Assembly: GCF_000720425.1 (NCBI RefSeq)
Contig: NZ_JOAJ01000010.1
Coordinates: 186,001 to 250,000 of the forward strand
Source: Nocardia rhamnosiphila NBRC 108938
GTDB taxonomy: Bacteria; Actinomycetota; Actinomycetes; Mycobacteriales; Mycobacteriaceae
Direction: 5' to 3'
Length of the DNA: 64,000 bases
In this document: positions 7,958 to 18,573 of the stretch, one piece after another
How the letters are laid out: each line of letters begins with the position of its first letter
Position numbering within the stretch: the stretch's first letter is position 1
Notes under the pieces: generated by a model
Told to the model about the DNA's origin: nothing
The model's input: the letters and a program-made list of their open reading frames with translations, nothing else
Database searches by the model: none
Position numbers and translations under genes: made by a program

Positions 7958-10276
7958 TTACGGAGTGCCCGCCGGCGGATCGCAAACCTTCCAGCCGTCG
8001 TCGGTCTCCTGCAGATCGAAGGTCCGGGTGGTCTGCTCCGAATCCGCTTCGGTCTGCACGGTCACCTGGGCCAGCGCGTTCCGATCGGTGATCTGCACGG
8101 CGTCGACACCGGTCACATTCGGAATGCTGCCCCCGTCGACGGCCTGCTGGTGCACCGCGGCGAACTGCTCCTCCGACAATCCCTGGTAGTAGTCGTGCAG
8201 ACCGCCGCAGGTGATATCGCGCAGGGCGGCCAGATCGCCGCTCTCGAGCGCGCCGGTGTAATCGCCGATGGCCGTACGGATCCGGGCCTGCGGGGAATCG
8301 TCACCGGAACCGATGCCGGCCACGATCGCGATCAGCGCGATCACAACCACCACGGCCGCCCCCGCGGCGATCAGCCATTTCCGGTTACCCGTGGACCCCG
8401 CCGGCGCGGCCGCCGGCTCCACCCGCTGCGGTTGCGCGATCTTCCCGGGCGCACCGTACTGCGGCGACTGCGCGACCCGGTGTTCGGCCACCGTCGGTTT
8501 GATATCGGCCGGTGACGGCGCACCGGCCGGACGCTGCCCCGCCTGCGGCCGACCGGGACCTCCGGCCGGACGCGGTGCGCCCTGCGACCCACCGGCGCCC
8601 TGCGGCGCGGGCGCCGGTCCGCCCGGCCGCTGCGGTGCGGACTGGTCCGGGCGGCTCGGCGCCTGCGGGCCGGGTCGCTTCGGGCCCGACTGCGGGCGCG
8701 GTGTGTTCGGCGGTTTCGACAGCGGCCCCGCCGTACCCGCCCCGACCCGGTCGGTGCGGGCCGGGCCGGGCGGGCCGCCCGGTTGTTTCGTTCCCGGGCG
8801 GCCGGGGCTGCGCACCTGGCTCATATCGATGCGCTCGGTGGCGTTCGGGTCCGGTTTGCGCACCGAGATGGACTCGGTCGGTGCCTCCTCCGGCCGCTGC
8901 GGCCGGGGGATCACCACTGTCTTCGCGTCGGTACCGGCCGGCGCCTCCAGTTCGACCGTGGGGTCGGTGGGCGCGGTGTCGTCGCCTTCGGTCGCCGCGT
9001 CGGTATCCGCGGCTTCGGCCGGCACTTTCTCCGCGGCGGTGGCGGCCTCGTCCGGCCCGGCTCCGGCCGCCTCGTCCGCGGTCTCTCCCGCCGTATCGGG
9101 ACCGGGCTCGGTGACGCTCACGGTGATCTCGGCGGTGGCATCTTCGCCGGGCCCGGCACCGGCATCGGATGCGGCGGTCGTCTCCGCGCCACCGGCCGGC
9201 GCGGCCGCCTCCTCCGCGATACCGGCCGATTCGGCAGTCCCGGCCGCAACTGTTTCGACGTCGGCAGTCCCACCGGTGACCGTCTCGGTGTCACCGGTCG
9301 AGGCGGCAGTCTCCTCGGCATCTCCGGCGGATGCGGCCGAGGCTTCCACCGCGCTGCCGCCGGGTCCGGCAAGACCGGCGTCGGTATCCGAAGACGTGGA
9401 CGCACCACCGGCCGAATCCGCACTCCCGGCATCGGTTTCCGTGGCCGCTGTCCCCCCGGCTCCGGCTTGCGCCGCCGTGGCCTGCTCGGCCTCGCCGGCG
9501 GAAGCGTCCTCGTCGGCGGAAGCGTCCTCGTCGGCGGGTACGTCACCGCCCTCACCGGACGTCGTTGCCGCCGCGCCGGACACCTCGTCCGCATCCGCCG
9601 CGGCCGATCCCGCCGGAACCTCGGCGGTCACGTCGTCGGGAGAGCCGGCGCGGATTTGCCCCGCATCGCCGCCGGGCTCGCTGTCGGCCGTGGCCTGCTC
9701 CGGTTCCGCCACGGTCGAAGGTGCCCGCGCGCCGGTTTCCTCGGCGGGAGCCGCTTCGGTGGACACATCCGCGGCGGGCGCCGGCTCATCCGATCCGGTA
9801 TCCGTACCCGGGGCGGTCTCCTCGCCCGGCCCGGCCCCGCTTCCCGCGACCGGCGCCGCGGCCTCGGTATCCGCGTCCGAGCCCCGAGTCGCCACTTCCG
9901 CGGACGCACCGTCCGAGCTGTCCGGGGCATCGGCCCGCTCCGCCGCCGGGACGCCGGACTCCGTGGCCGCCGCCGGCGGGGCGTCCTCGGCCTGCGTGTC
10001 ACTGTCTGCCGATTCCCCGCCCGAGTCCTGAGAGGTACGTTCCAGCGCCTCGGTCGGCGCACCGGCCTTCTCGTCCGGGTCCGCTTCACCGGCCGCCGCC
10101 GTTGTTCCGGTCACCGTCCCGCCGGTCTCCGAGGTCGCCGCATCCGCTGCCCGTGACGGCTGCGATCGGGTGTCGGACGTCTGCGGCTTCTTCTCGGCGG
10201 AAGAATCCGCGCGGGACTCGCCGCCGGTGTCGGATTCGGAGCGGATCGGTTCCTTGTCGTCGGTCGGGTGCGACAC
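7958..10276 (-). CDS. Large disordered membrane protein with extracytoplasmic C-terminal domain (Rv0361-like)
   Basis: 772 residues. The first 620 are disordered: an Ala/Glu/Ser/Thr/Gly/Asp-rich acidic region to about residue 450, then Pro/Gly/Arg-rich sequence with KPGGPPGPARTDR-type repeats. One transmembrane helix follows at about 632-654, and a 114-residue C-terminal domain (RIRTAIGDYTGALESGDLAA through TFDLQETDDGWKVCDPPAG) of the DUF4878-like/lumazine-binding type, with two Cys. The topology (cytoplasmic tail, external domain) matches Rv0361 of M. tuberculosis, which is likewise beside a DUF3151 gene, but Rv0361 is about 275 residues, so the N-terminal tail is greatly expanded here. The tail may bind cytoplasmic partners. 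Function unknown. Confidence 0.85.
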   Translation of the reverse strand: MSHPTDDKEPIRSESDTGGESRADSSAEKKPQTSDTRSQPSRAADAATSETGGTVTGTTAAAGEADPDEKAGAPTEALERTSQDSGGESADSDTQAEDAPPAAATESGVPAAERADAPDSSDGASAEVATRGSDADTEAAAPVAGSGAGPGEETAPGTDTGSDEPAPAADVSTEAAPAEETGARAPSTVAEPEQATADSEPGGDAGQIRAGSPDDVTAEVPAGSAAADADEVSGAAATTSGEGGDVPADEDASADEDASAGEAEQATAAQAGAGGTAATETDAGSADSAGGASTSSDTDAGLAGPGGSAVEASAASAGDAEETAASTGDTETVTGGTADVETVAAGTAESAGIAEEAAAPAGGAETTAASDAGAGPGEDATAEITVSVTEPGPDTAGETADEAAGAGPDEAATAAEKVPAEAADTDAATEGDDTAPTDPTVELEAPAGTDAKTVVIPRPQRPEEAPTESISVRKPDPNATERIDMSQVRSPGRPGTKQPGGPPGPARTDRVGAGTAGPLSKPPNTPRPQSGPKRPGPQAPSRPDQSAPQRPGGPAPAPQGAGGSQGAPRPAGGPGRPQAGQRPAGAPSPADIKPTVAEHRVAQSPQYGAPGKIAQPQRVEPAAAPAGSTGNRKWLIAAGAAVVVVIALIAIVAGIGSGDDSPQARIRTAIGDYTGALESGDLAALRDITCGGLHDYYQGLSEEQFAAVHQQAVDGGSIPNVTGVDAVQITDRNALAQVTVQTEADSEQTTRTFDLQETDDGWKVCDPPAGTP

Positions 10277-10352
10277 CTATACCCCTCGTTGCTGGCTAAC
10301 AGAATGTGACGTAGATGGCCAGCCTATCGAGCATTCCCGATACCCGTGCACA

Positions 10353-10805
10353 ATGAAGCCCATGACCTCGTTCGGTGATCTGCTCGGCCCGCAACCGGTA
10401 CTCCTTCCTGAACTACACGACGCGGAGGACGCGCTCGACGCCGGCACCGATCCGGTGCGCGTCGCGGCCGATAATCCCGCCGCCTCGATCGCCTGGGCGG
10501 CCCTGGCCGAAGCCGCGCTGGAGCGCGCGGCCGACGCCACGGAGCCGGTCAACCACGATGTCGTCGCCGCCTACGCGTTCGCCCGCACCGGCTACCACCG
10601 TGGATTGGACCTGCTGCGCCGCAACGGCTGGAAGGGTTTCGGCCCGGTCCCGTGGGAGCACGAACCGAACCGCGGCTTCCTGCGCAGTGTCGCGGCCCTG
10701 GCCAAGGCGGCCAAGGCCGTCGGGGAATCCGACGAGTACGCCCGCTGCCTGGACCTGCTCGAGGACTGCGATCCGCGAGCGGCCGGCGAACTGGGTCTGG
10801 GCTGA
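10353..10805 (+). CDS. DUF3151 family protein (Rv0360c-like)
   Basis: 150 residues from the ATG at 10353; a second in-frame ATG at 10362 is equally possible. The whole protein is a helical DUF3151 domain: PQPVLLPELHDAEDALDAG, ASIAWAALAEAALE, AYAFARTGYHRGLDLLRRNG and the conserved GFGPVPWEHEPNRGFLR, ending AARCLDLLEDCD-like. No signal or membrane segment, so cytoplasmic. M. tuberculosis Rv0360c is the same length and lies between the Rv0361 and Rv0359 homologues, as here. The family is actinobacterial and has no assigned reaction; the helical repeats suggest a TPR-like scaffold. The gene is divergent from the large membrane protein, with a 76-bp promoter region between them. Confidence 0.9.
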   Translation: MKPMTSFGDLLGPQPVLLPELHDAEDALDAGTDPVRVAADNPAASIAWAALAEAALERAADATEPVNHDVVAAYAFARTGYHRGLDLLRRNGWKGFGPVPWEHEPNRGFLRSVAALAKAAKAVGESDEYARCLDLLEDCDPRAAGELGLG

Positions 10806-10873
10806 GCGAACCCGGAGCATTGATCGACCCGAAGTCCCCGGTGGGCCGAGCCCGGACCAGGGGTGCCGACCGG

Positions 10874-11989
10874 ATGCGGCGTTCCTGGAAGCGGCTCCGT
10901 CTCTCGGCGATCCCGATTCTGCAGTGTTCGCTGGCGGCGGCGCTGGCCTGGTTCCTGGCCAAGGACGTGGTCGGCCATGCGCTGCCCTTCTTCGCGCCGA
11001 CCGCCGCGGTGGTGTCCATCGGCACCGCTTTCGGCGCGCGGCTGCGCCGCTCGCTGGAACTGGTGGTCGGGGTCGCGGTCGGTATCGGCGTCGGCGATCT
11101 GTTCATTTCACGGGTGGGCACCGGAGTCTGGCAGATCGCCCTGGTGGTGGCGGTGGCCATGGCCTTGGCGGTGTTCCTCGACGGCGGCGCCATCATCGGT
11201 ATCCAGGCCTCGGGTTCGGCCGTGCTGGTGGCCACCCTGATGCCGCCGGACACCGGCGCCGGGCTGTCGCGCATGGTGGACGCACTGATCGGTGGGCTGG
11301 TCGGGGTGGTGGTCGTCGCCGCACTGCCGTTGCATCCGGTGCGCCGGGCCCGGGAGCAGGCGGCGGCGATTCTGGGCGTGATGGCGAAATCACTCACCGA
11401 CGGCGCCCACGGACTACTCGAACAGGATCCCGGCAAAGTGCATACCGCGCTCACCGCGGTCCGGGCCACCCAGGCGCAGCTGGATTCGCTGCGCAAATCG
11501 CTCGAGGGCGGCCGCGAGGTGAGCCGGATTTCTCCGCTGTACTGGAATTCGCGCGGCCGGTTGGAGCGCTTGCGCGCCGCGGCCGATCCACTGGACAACG
11601 CGGTGCGCAACACCCGCGTGCTGCTGCGCCGCTCGCTGACCCTGGTGCGCGACGACGAGATCCTCAATCCGGGCCTGATCGAGGAAGTGGAGCAGCTGGC
11701 CGCCGCGGTCGAGGTGGTCCGGCGCATGATCCTCACCGATCCGGGCGAACAACCCGACCGCGCGGAGGCCGCCCGCGTGCTGCGCTCGGTGGCCAAACAG
11801 GCGCGCCCGGAGCTGGTTGCGGGGGCCGGCCTGTCGGCGCATGTGGTCTTCGCCCAGATCCGGTCCACGCTGGTAGACCTGCTGCAGGTATGCGGGGTGC
11901 AGCGCGTTTCCGCCCTGGCACTGCTCCCGCCCACCGTGCCCAATCCCTATGTGACACCGACGAATCGGCCCGCCGATACGGTCGGTTAG
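10874..11989 (+). CDS. FUSC-family membrane protein
   Basis: 371-residue inner-membrane protein of the fusaric acid resistance/aromatic acid exporter-like family. About six hydrophobic helices occupy residues 8-170 (for example IPILQCSLAAALAWFLAKDV and IALVVAVAMALAVFLDGGA), followed by a cytoplasmic helical domain (about 180-350) with coiled-coil character (ATQAQLDSLRKSLEGGREV). Only one FUSC membrane unit is present, as is usual in actinobacteria. The substrate is unknown. I chose ATG 10874; a TTG at 10820 with a CCGGAG before it would add 18 residues. It follows the DUF3151 gene at 69 bp in the same direction. A palindrome that may terminate it lies 48 bp after the stop. Confidence 0.8.
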   Translation: MRRSWKRLRLSAIPILQCSLAAALAWFLAKDVVGHALPFFAPTAAVVSIGTAFGARLRRSLELVVGVAVGIGVGDLFISRVGTGVWQIALVVAVAMALAVFLDGGAIIGIQASGSAVLVATLMPPDTGAGLSRMVDALIGGLVGVVVVAALPLHPVRRAREQAAAILGVMAKSLTDGAHGLLEQDPGKVHTALTAVRATQAQLDSLRKSLEGGREVSRISPLYWNSRGRLERLRAAADPLDNAVRNTRVLLRRSLTLVRDDEILNPGLIEEVEQLAAAVEVVRRMILTDPGEQPDRAEAARVLRSVAKQARPELVAGAGLSAHVVFAQIRSTLVDLLQVCGVQRVSALALLPPTVPNPYVTPTNRPADTVG

Positions 11990-12306
11990 GCGACGGATTC
12001 GCAATATCGTTCGCTACCGGGTTGCCGGCACCGGCCCGGTCCGCGATCGCGGACCGCACGCGCCGCATCGCCCGGCCACAAAGCGTATTCGAGTAGTCGA
12101 CCACCTGTGCCGGGTCGGCCGGTCTCCACTAATGTGAAACGTGACCGCACCGGCCCACAGCCGGTTCGGTCGGACCCCTCCCGTGCGCCGCGTCGCCGAC
12201 GGACGGCGCGCCAGCGCCGAATGTTTCGGATACCCGGACGCCGGCCCGGGCGGGGAATCCGGGCCCGTCCGGCCGGCGCCGCGCCGGGCGGGCCCTCTCG
12301 GATCGA
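11990..12306. other. 317-bp intergenic region with a 20-bp palindrome
   Basis: No gene seen. CGGTCCGCGATCGCGGACCG at 12037-12056 is a perfect palindrome, foldable as an 8-bp stem with a GATC loop, 48 bp after the FUSC stop; it may be a terminator or a protein-binding site. The remainder is GC-rich and carries no other feature I can support. Confidence 0.5.
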
Positions 12307-13086
12307 CTACGCCCAGAACCTCGTCAGATATCCGCCGTAGCGCGACCACTGCTCCGATACCCCGGACAGGTCGTAGAGCGCGTACACGGCGTCGAAGAAG
12401 ACCTGATTGATCGCCGGGGTGAACAGCAGGGCGAACAAGATGAGCATGCCGAAAGGTTTGAACTGTTCCAGCCCGCGCCGGGTCTGGTAGCTCAGGGACG
12501 GCTCCACCACGCCGTAGCCGTCCAGGCCCGGGATGGGCAGCAGGTTCAGCAGGGTCGCGGTCACCTGTAGAAAGGCCAGGAAGCTGAGCCCGAACCAGAA
12601 CGCCGGATGCTCCTGCGCGCTGCCGAAGAAACGCACGACCAGCAGCAGCACCACCGCGCACACCGCATTCACGGCCGGGCCCGCCACGCTGATCAGCCGC
12701 TGCGTACGCGGCGGCACCTGATGGGTGTGCACATAGACCGCGCCGCCGGGCAGCCCGATACCGCCGAGCGCGATGAAAACCATCGGCAGCACGATCGACA
12801 GCAGCGGATGACTGTATTTGAGAGGGTTCAAGGTCAGGTAGCCGCGCAGTTCCACCTCGCGGTCCCCGGCCCGCCAGGCGATATAGGCGTGTGCGAACTC
12901 GTGCAGGCACAGGCTCACCACCCAGCCGAACACCACGAGGACGAATACCCCGGCCTTCGCCTGTACCGAATCCAGCTCCGCGCCCCAGGCCAGCACCCCA
13001 CCGGCCACGGCGACCGCCAGCACGAGCAGGAAGACCGGACTGGGCCGCACCGCGCCGCGCCGCAGCGCCGATACTCTGCCGCTCAC
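12307..13086 (-). CDS. M50-family site-2-type membrane zinc protease (Rv0359-like)
   Basis: 259-residue polytopic membrane metalloprotease. The zinc-binding motif HEFAH lies in the second hydrophobic helix (VVFGWVVSLCLHEFAHAYI), and the third ligand is in NLLPIPGLDGYGVVEP, the expected NPDG-like motif. There are about five membrane helices and no PDZ domain, so this is the compact Rv0359/SpoIVFB-like type, expected to cleave membrane-embedded substrates. The start is the GTG at 13086, supported by a CGGAGG ribosome-binding site; the upstream frame is open but its sequence is Arg-rich and unlike the family. It lies near the Rv0358 and purA homologues in mycobacterial order. Its substrate is not evident. 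Confidence 0.9.
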   Translation of the reverse strand: MSGRVSALRRGAVRPSPVFLLVLAVAVAGGVLAWGAELDSVQAKAGVFVLVVFGWVVSLCLHEFAHAYIAWRAGDREVELRGYLTLNPLKYSHPLLSIVLPMVFIALGGIGLPGGAVYVHTHQVPPRTQRLISVAGPAVNAVCAVVLLLVVRFFGSAQEHPAFWFGLSFLAFLQVTATLLNLLPIPGLDGYGVVEPSLSYQTRRGLEQFKPFGMLILFALLFTPAINQVFFDAVYALYDLSGVSEQWSRYGGYLTRFWA

Positions 13087-13293
13087 GACCGGCCTCCGAT
13101 GCTCACCCGAACGATATCGGTCCGCCGGAACCCAGGCCGGGAAGCGAGATATCGATCCCCCGACCGGTCGCACCCGGCAGCATCCGGACCGTGAAAGGCC
13201 GAGCAGAAGCGGAGAAACCGCATCACCGGACCTCGCCCGAAAAGCCCACATGCGATCCGCGGAAGCCGCAGCGAAGGCGGAGGTATCGCAGCA

Positions 13294-15443
<2,150 letters not shown>

Positions 15444-15447
15444 GACC

Positions 15448-16563
15448 TCAGCGGACGGCCTGGAAGGCCAGCACGGTATTGCCGATCCGGATCGAATCGC
15501 CGTCGGCCAGCAGCGCGGAATCGATCGGCTGCTCGTTGACGAACACCCCGTTGGCCGAGCCGAGGTCCTCGATCAGCAGGCCGGCCCGGCCCAGTTTGAT
15601 CTGGGCGTGGTACCGGCTGGCCTTCGGATCGTCGAGGATCAGATCGTTGTCCGTCATCCGGCCGATCCGGAAACCGCCGTGCGCGACCGGCACCGTCCGT
15701 CCGTCCGGCAACCGCAGCTGACCGCTGCGCACGGTCCGTGGCACCTCGGTAACCGTATCGGTCATCGCCGCGGCCATCCGCTCGACGCTCTTCAGCTCCA
15801 CGGTGCTCAGCGGTTCCTGCCGCAGGACCCGCCGTTCCAGCTCCACCAGCGCGGGCCCGGGGTCGATACCGAGTTCCTCGGCCAGTACCGCCCGCACCCG
15901 CCGGCACGCCTCCAGCGCGTCGGCATGGCGTTCGGACAGATAGAGAGCGGTGATGAGCTGACCCCACAGCGGTTCCCGCAGTGGGTGCTCGCTGGTGAGC
16001 GCGACCAGTTCGCCGATCACGGCGGCGGCCCGGCCGCACGCGATCTCCGCGTCGAACCGTGCCGATACCGCCAGCAGCCGCTCCTCCTCCATGGCGGTGG
16101 CGAAACTGTCGGCGAAACCGAGACCGGCGAGATCGGACAGCGCCCGGCCGTTCCATTCGCGCAGGGCGGTGCCGAACAGCCGGGACGCCGAGGCGTGATC
16201 ACCGGCCCCCGACGCCCGGGTGCCCGCGTCCCGGGCGGCTTCGAACCGGCCCAGGTCGCAGGCATCGTCGGCGATCTCGAGCCGATAACCCGAGGACTCC
16301 GTGCGCAGGACACCCGCCGGGTCGACACCGGAATTGCGCAGCGCCTTCCGGATATTCGATACGAACACCTGCAGGCTGGCCGCGTAGGCATCCGGCGGCT
16401 CCTCGTTCCAGACCATATCGGCCAGGGTGGAGGAGGACACGGCCCGGCGCCGGTTCACCGCGAGTGCGGCCAGCAGCGCCCGGGGTTTGGGCCCACCGAC
16501 CGGCACCGGCTCACCGCCGACCAGTAGACGCACGGGCCCCAGCACGCGGAGATCGAGTGTCAT
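15448..16563 (-). CDS. EmbR-like SARP regulator with FHA domain
   Basis: 371 residues with the three-part EmbR architecture: an N-terminal OmpR/PhoB-type winged helix (LRVLGPVRLLVGGEPVPVGG through ASLQVFVSNIRKAL, residues 1-95), a bacterial transcriptional activator (BTAD) TPR-like domain (100-250), and a C-terminal FHA domain (about 275-365). The FHA phosphothreonine-binding residues are present: FRIGRMTDNDLIL, SRYHAQI and SANGVFVNE. In M. tuberculosis EmbR binds phosphorylated PknH and activates arabinosyltransferase genes; an analogous Ser/Thr-kinase input is expected here, but no kinase or emb gene is nearby. M. tuberculosis embR is elsewhere, so this may be a paralogue. It is tail-to-tail with purA. 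Confidence 0.9.
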   Translation of the reverse strand: MTLDLRVLGPVRLLVGGEPVPVGGPKPRALLAALAVNRRRAVSSSTLADMVWNEEPPDAYAASLQVFVSNIRKALRNSGVDPAGVLRTESSGYRLEIADDACDLGRFEAARDAGTRASGAGDHASASRLFGTALREWNGRALSDLAGLGFADSFATAMEEERLLAVSARFDAEIACGRAAAVIGELVALTSEHPLREPLWGQLITALYLSERHADALEACRRVRAVLAEELGIDPGPALVELERRVLRQEPLSTVELKSVERMAAAMTDTVTEVPRTVRSGQLRLPDGRTVPVAHGGFRIGRMTDNDLILDDPKASRYHAQIKLGRAGLLIEDLGSANGVFVNEQPIDSALLADGDSIRIGNTVLAFQAVR

Positions 16564-16587
16564 CCGGCTACGGACGGTGCGAAGAGA

Positions 16588-17622
16588 TCAGGCACTGATG
16601 GAACGCCCGGCGGACTGCAGGTCGTTGCACGCCTGCACCACCCGCTGGGCCATCGACAGCTCGGCCTTCTTCAGGTAGCTGCGCGGGTCGTAGGTCTTCT
16701 TGTTGCCGACCTCGCCATCGATCTTCAGCACACCGTCGTAGTTGCTGAACATATGGGCGGCGATCGGCCGGGTGAACGCGTACTGGGTGTCGGTGTCGAC
16801 GTTCATCTTCACCACGCCGTAGCGCAGCGAATCGTCGATCTCGGACTTCAGCGACCCGGAACCGCCGTGGAACACGAAATCGAACGGCTGGGCGTCGTTG
16901 GCCAGGCCCAGCTTGGCCGCGGCCACCCGCTGGCCCTCGGCCAGCACCTCGGGCTTGAGCACCACATTGCCCGGCTTGTACACGCCGTGCACATTGCCGA
17001 AGGTGGCGGCGAGCAGGTATTTGCCCTTCTCGCCGGCGCCGAGCGCGTCGATGGTCTTCTCGAAGTCGGCGGGCGAGGTGTAGAGCTTCTCGTTGATCTC
17101 GGCCTCGACACCGTCCTCTTCACCGCCGACGACACCGATCTCGACCTCGAGGATGATCTGCGCGGCGGCCGCGGCGGCCAGCAGTTCCTGCGCGATGGAG
17201 AGGTTCTCGTCGATCGGCACGGCCGAACCGTCCCACATATGCGACTGGAACAGCGGATTCTGCCCGGCGTCCACCCGCTCCTGCGAGATGGCCAGCAGCG
17301 GCCGGACGAACCCGTCCAGTTTGTCCTTGGGGCAGTGGTCGGTGTGCAGCGCGATGGTGATGTCGTACTTCGCGGCCACCACATGGGCGAATTCGGCCAG
17401 CGCGACCGCACCGGTGACCATATCCTTCACCCCTTGGCCGGAACCGAATTCCGCGCCACCGGTGGAGAACTGGATGATCCCGTCACTACCCGCCTCGGCG
17501 AAGCCCTTGATCGCCGCGTTGATCGTCTCCGACGATGTGCAGTTGATGGCAGGGAAGGCAAAAGAGTTCGCCTTGGCCTGACCGAGCATCTCGGCGTAGA
17601 CCTCCGGAGTCGCGATCGGCAC
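16588..17622 (-). CDS. fba: Class II fructose-bisphosphate aldolase
   Basis: Cleaves fructose-1,6-bisphosphate to glyceraldehyde-3-phosphate and dihydroxyacetone phosphate (glycolysis and gluconeogenesis, cytoplasm). 344 residues, zinc-dependent class II type. Visible signatures: INCTSSETINAAI, FSTGGAEFGSGQGVKD, the zinc/catalytic ALHTDHCPKDK, the acidic VGGEEDGVEAEINEKLYT loop, NVHGVYKPGN, and the FVFHGGSGS and VKMNVDTDTQYAF phosphate-binding segments. The GTG at 17622 is preceded by ACGGAGG and gives the conserved N-terminus PIATPEVYAEML; longer frames are unlikely. It is divergent from the DedA gene with a 144-bp shared promoter region, matching the Rv0363c-Rv0364 arrangement. Confidence 0.98.
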   Translation of the reverse strand: MPIATPEVYAEMLGQAKANSFAFPAINCTSSETINAAIKGFAEAGSDGIIQFSTGGAEFGSGQGVKDMVTGAVALAEFAHVVAAKYDITIALHTDHCPKDKLDGFVRPLLAISQERVDAGQNPLFQSHMWDGSAVPIDENLSIAQELLAAAAAAQIILEVEIGVVGGEEDGVEAEINEKLYTSPADFEKTIDALGAGEKGKYLLAATFGNVHGVYKPGNVVLKPEVLAEGQRVAAAKLGLANDAQPFDFVFHGGSGSLKSEIDDSLRYGVVKMNVDTDTQYAFTRPIAAHMFSNYDGVLKIDGEVGNKKTYDPRSYLKKAELSMAQRVVQACNDLQSAGRSISA

Positions 17623-17766
17623 TGTGAAGACCTCCGTGTTGTGCGGCAGACGTGGGATTGTCTGTTTCTGCACATACCCTAAGGCAGGCGGGTTTCATCC
17701 GGTATAAGGGGATTGTTTGCGCCGCCGCACCCTACGGCCGTCGATGTAACCGGTACTGTGGGCCGG

Positions 17767-18573
17767 GTGATTGCGCTGGCAGCTACCGACGCGGTGACGA
17801 GCAATCTGGCTCTGACCGAACTGCTCGACCCGATGCACCTGTTGACCGAGACCTGGCTGAAGAACGCGGTGCTACCGGCCATTCTGGTGATCGTCTTCAT
17901 CGAGACCGGTCTGCTTTTCCCACTGCTCCCCGGTGATTCGCTGCTGTTCACCGGCGGTCTGCTGGCCGCGCAACCCAATCCTCCGGTTTCGATCTGGGTA
18001 CTGGTTCCGGCCGTCGTCTTCATCGCTTTCGCCGGTGATCAATGCGGGTATTGGATCGGCCGGGCCATCGGCCCCGCGCTGTTCAACAAAGAGGACACGC
18101 GCTTCTTCAAGAAGAGCTACGTCACCGAAACGCACGAATTCTTCGAGAAGCACGGCCCCAAAACGATCATCCTGGCCCGTTTCGTCCCGATCGTCCGGAC
18201 TTTCATGCCGGTGCTGGCCGGGGTCTCCAAGATGAGCTACCAGCGCTATGTCGCCTTCGATATCGTCGGCGCCGTCGCCTGGGGTGGCGGGGTGACCGTT
18301 CTCGGCTACTTCCTCGGCAATGTCGCCTTCATCCGCGACCACGTCGAGGCCATTTTCCTGCTGATCGTGTTCATCTCGATCCTGCCGGGCATCAGCGCCG
18401 TCGCCAAGAAGCTGGCCGGCCGCAAAGCGGACAAAACCGTCGAGAACGGCACCCTGGCCTCGACCGCGGAGCTTCCGGCCATGGATATGCCCGGCCAATT
18501 CGACAACACCATGCCCCTGCCGGTGGTGCATCACGCCGGACCGGTCGGCGCAAACGATTCTCCCGTTCGGTAA
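17767..18573 (+). CDS. DedA-family membrane protein (first of two)
   Basis: About 268 residues, from a GTG at 17767; a TTG at 17713 or a GTG at 17794 are alternatives. DedA/VTT (SNARE-associated) fold: ETGLLFPLLPGDSLLFTGG is the conserved re-entrant hairpin, with the essential Glu and Asp; FARFVPIVRTFMPVLAG-like (ILARFVPIVRTFMPVLAGVS) carries the conserved Arg pair; four to five hydrophobic helices follow. Members transport or flip undecaprenyl phosphate or phospholipid headgroups and support membrane potential. The C-terminal 45 residues are hydrophilic. The stop TAA (18571-18573) abuts the start of a second DedA gene, so they are co-transcribed. Orthologue of Rv0364 by position. Confidence 0.92.
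   Translation: MIALAATDAVTSNLALTELLDPMHLLTETWLKNAVLPAILVIVFIETGLLFPLLPGDSLLFTGGLLAAQPNPPVSIWVLVPAVVFIAFAGDQCGYWIGRAIGPALFNKEDTRFFKKSYVTETHEFFEKHGPKTIILARFVPIVRTFMPVLAGVSKMSYQRYVAFDIVGAVAWGGGVTVLGYFLGNVAFIRDHVEAIFLLIVFISILPGISAVAKKLAGRKADKTVENGTLASTAELPAMDMPGQFDNTMPLPVVHHAGPVGANDSPVR

Noticed and set aside
8268..10031. Long open frame on the plus strand, 587 codons
   Set aside because: It is opposite the Rv0361-like gene, whose Ala/Gly/Ser/Glu-rich codons leave the other strand free of stops; its translation is Ala/Ser/Val-rich low complexity with no domain.
13118..13293. Possible small gene between the M50 protease and the Rv0358-like gene
   Set aside because: No start with a ribosome-binding site, no domain; it holds one repeat-like motif at 13270-13289 and is best treated as intergenic.
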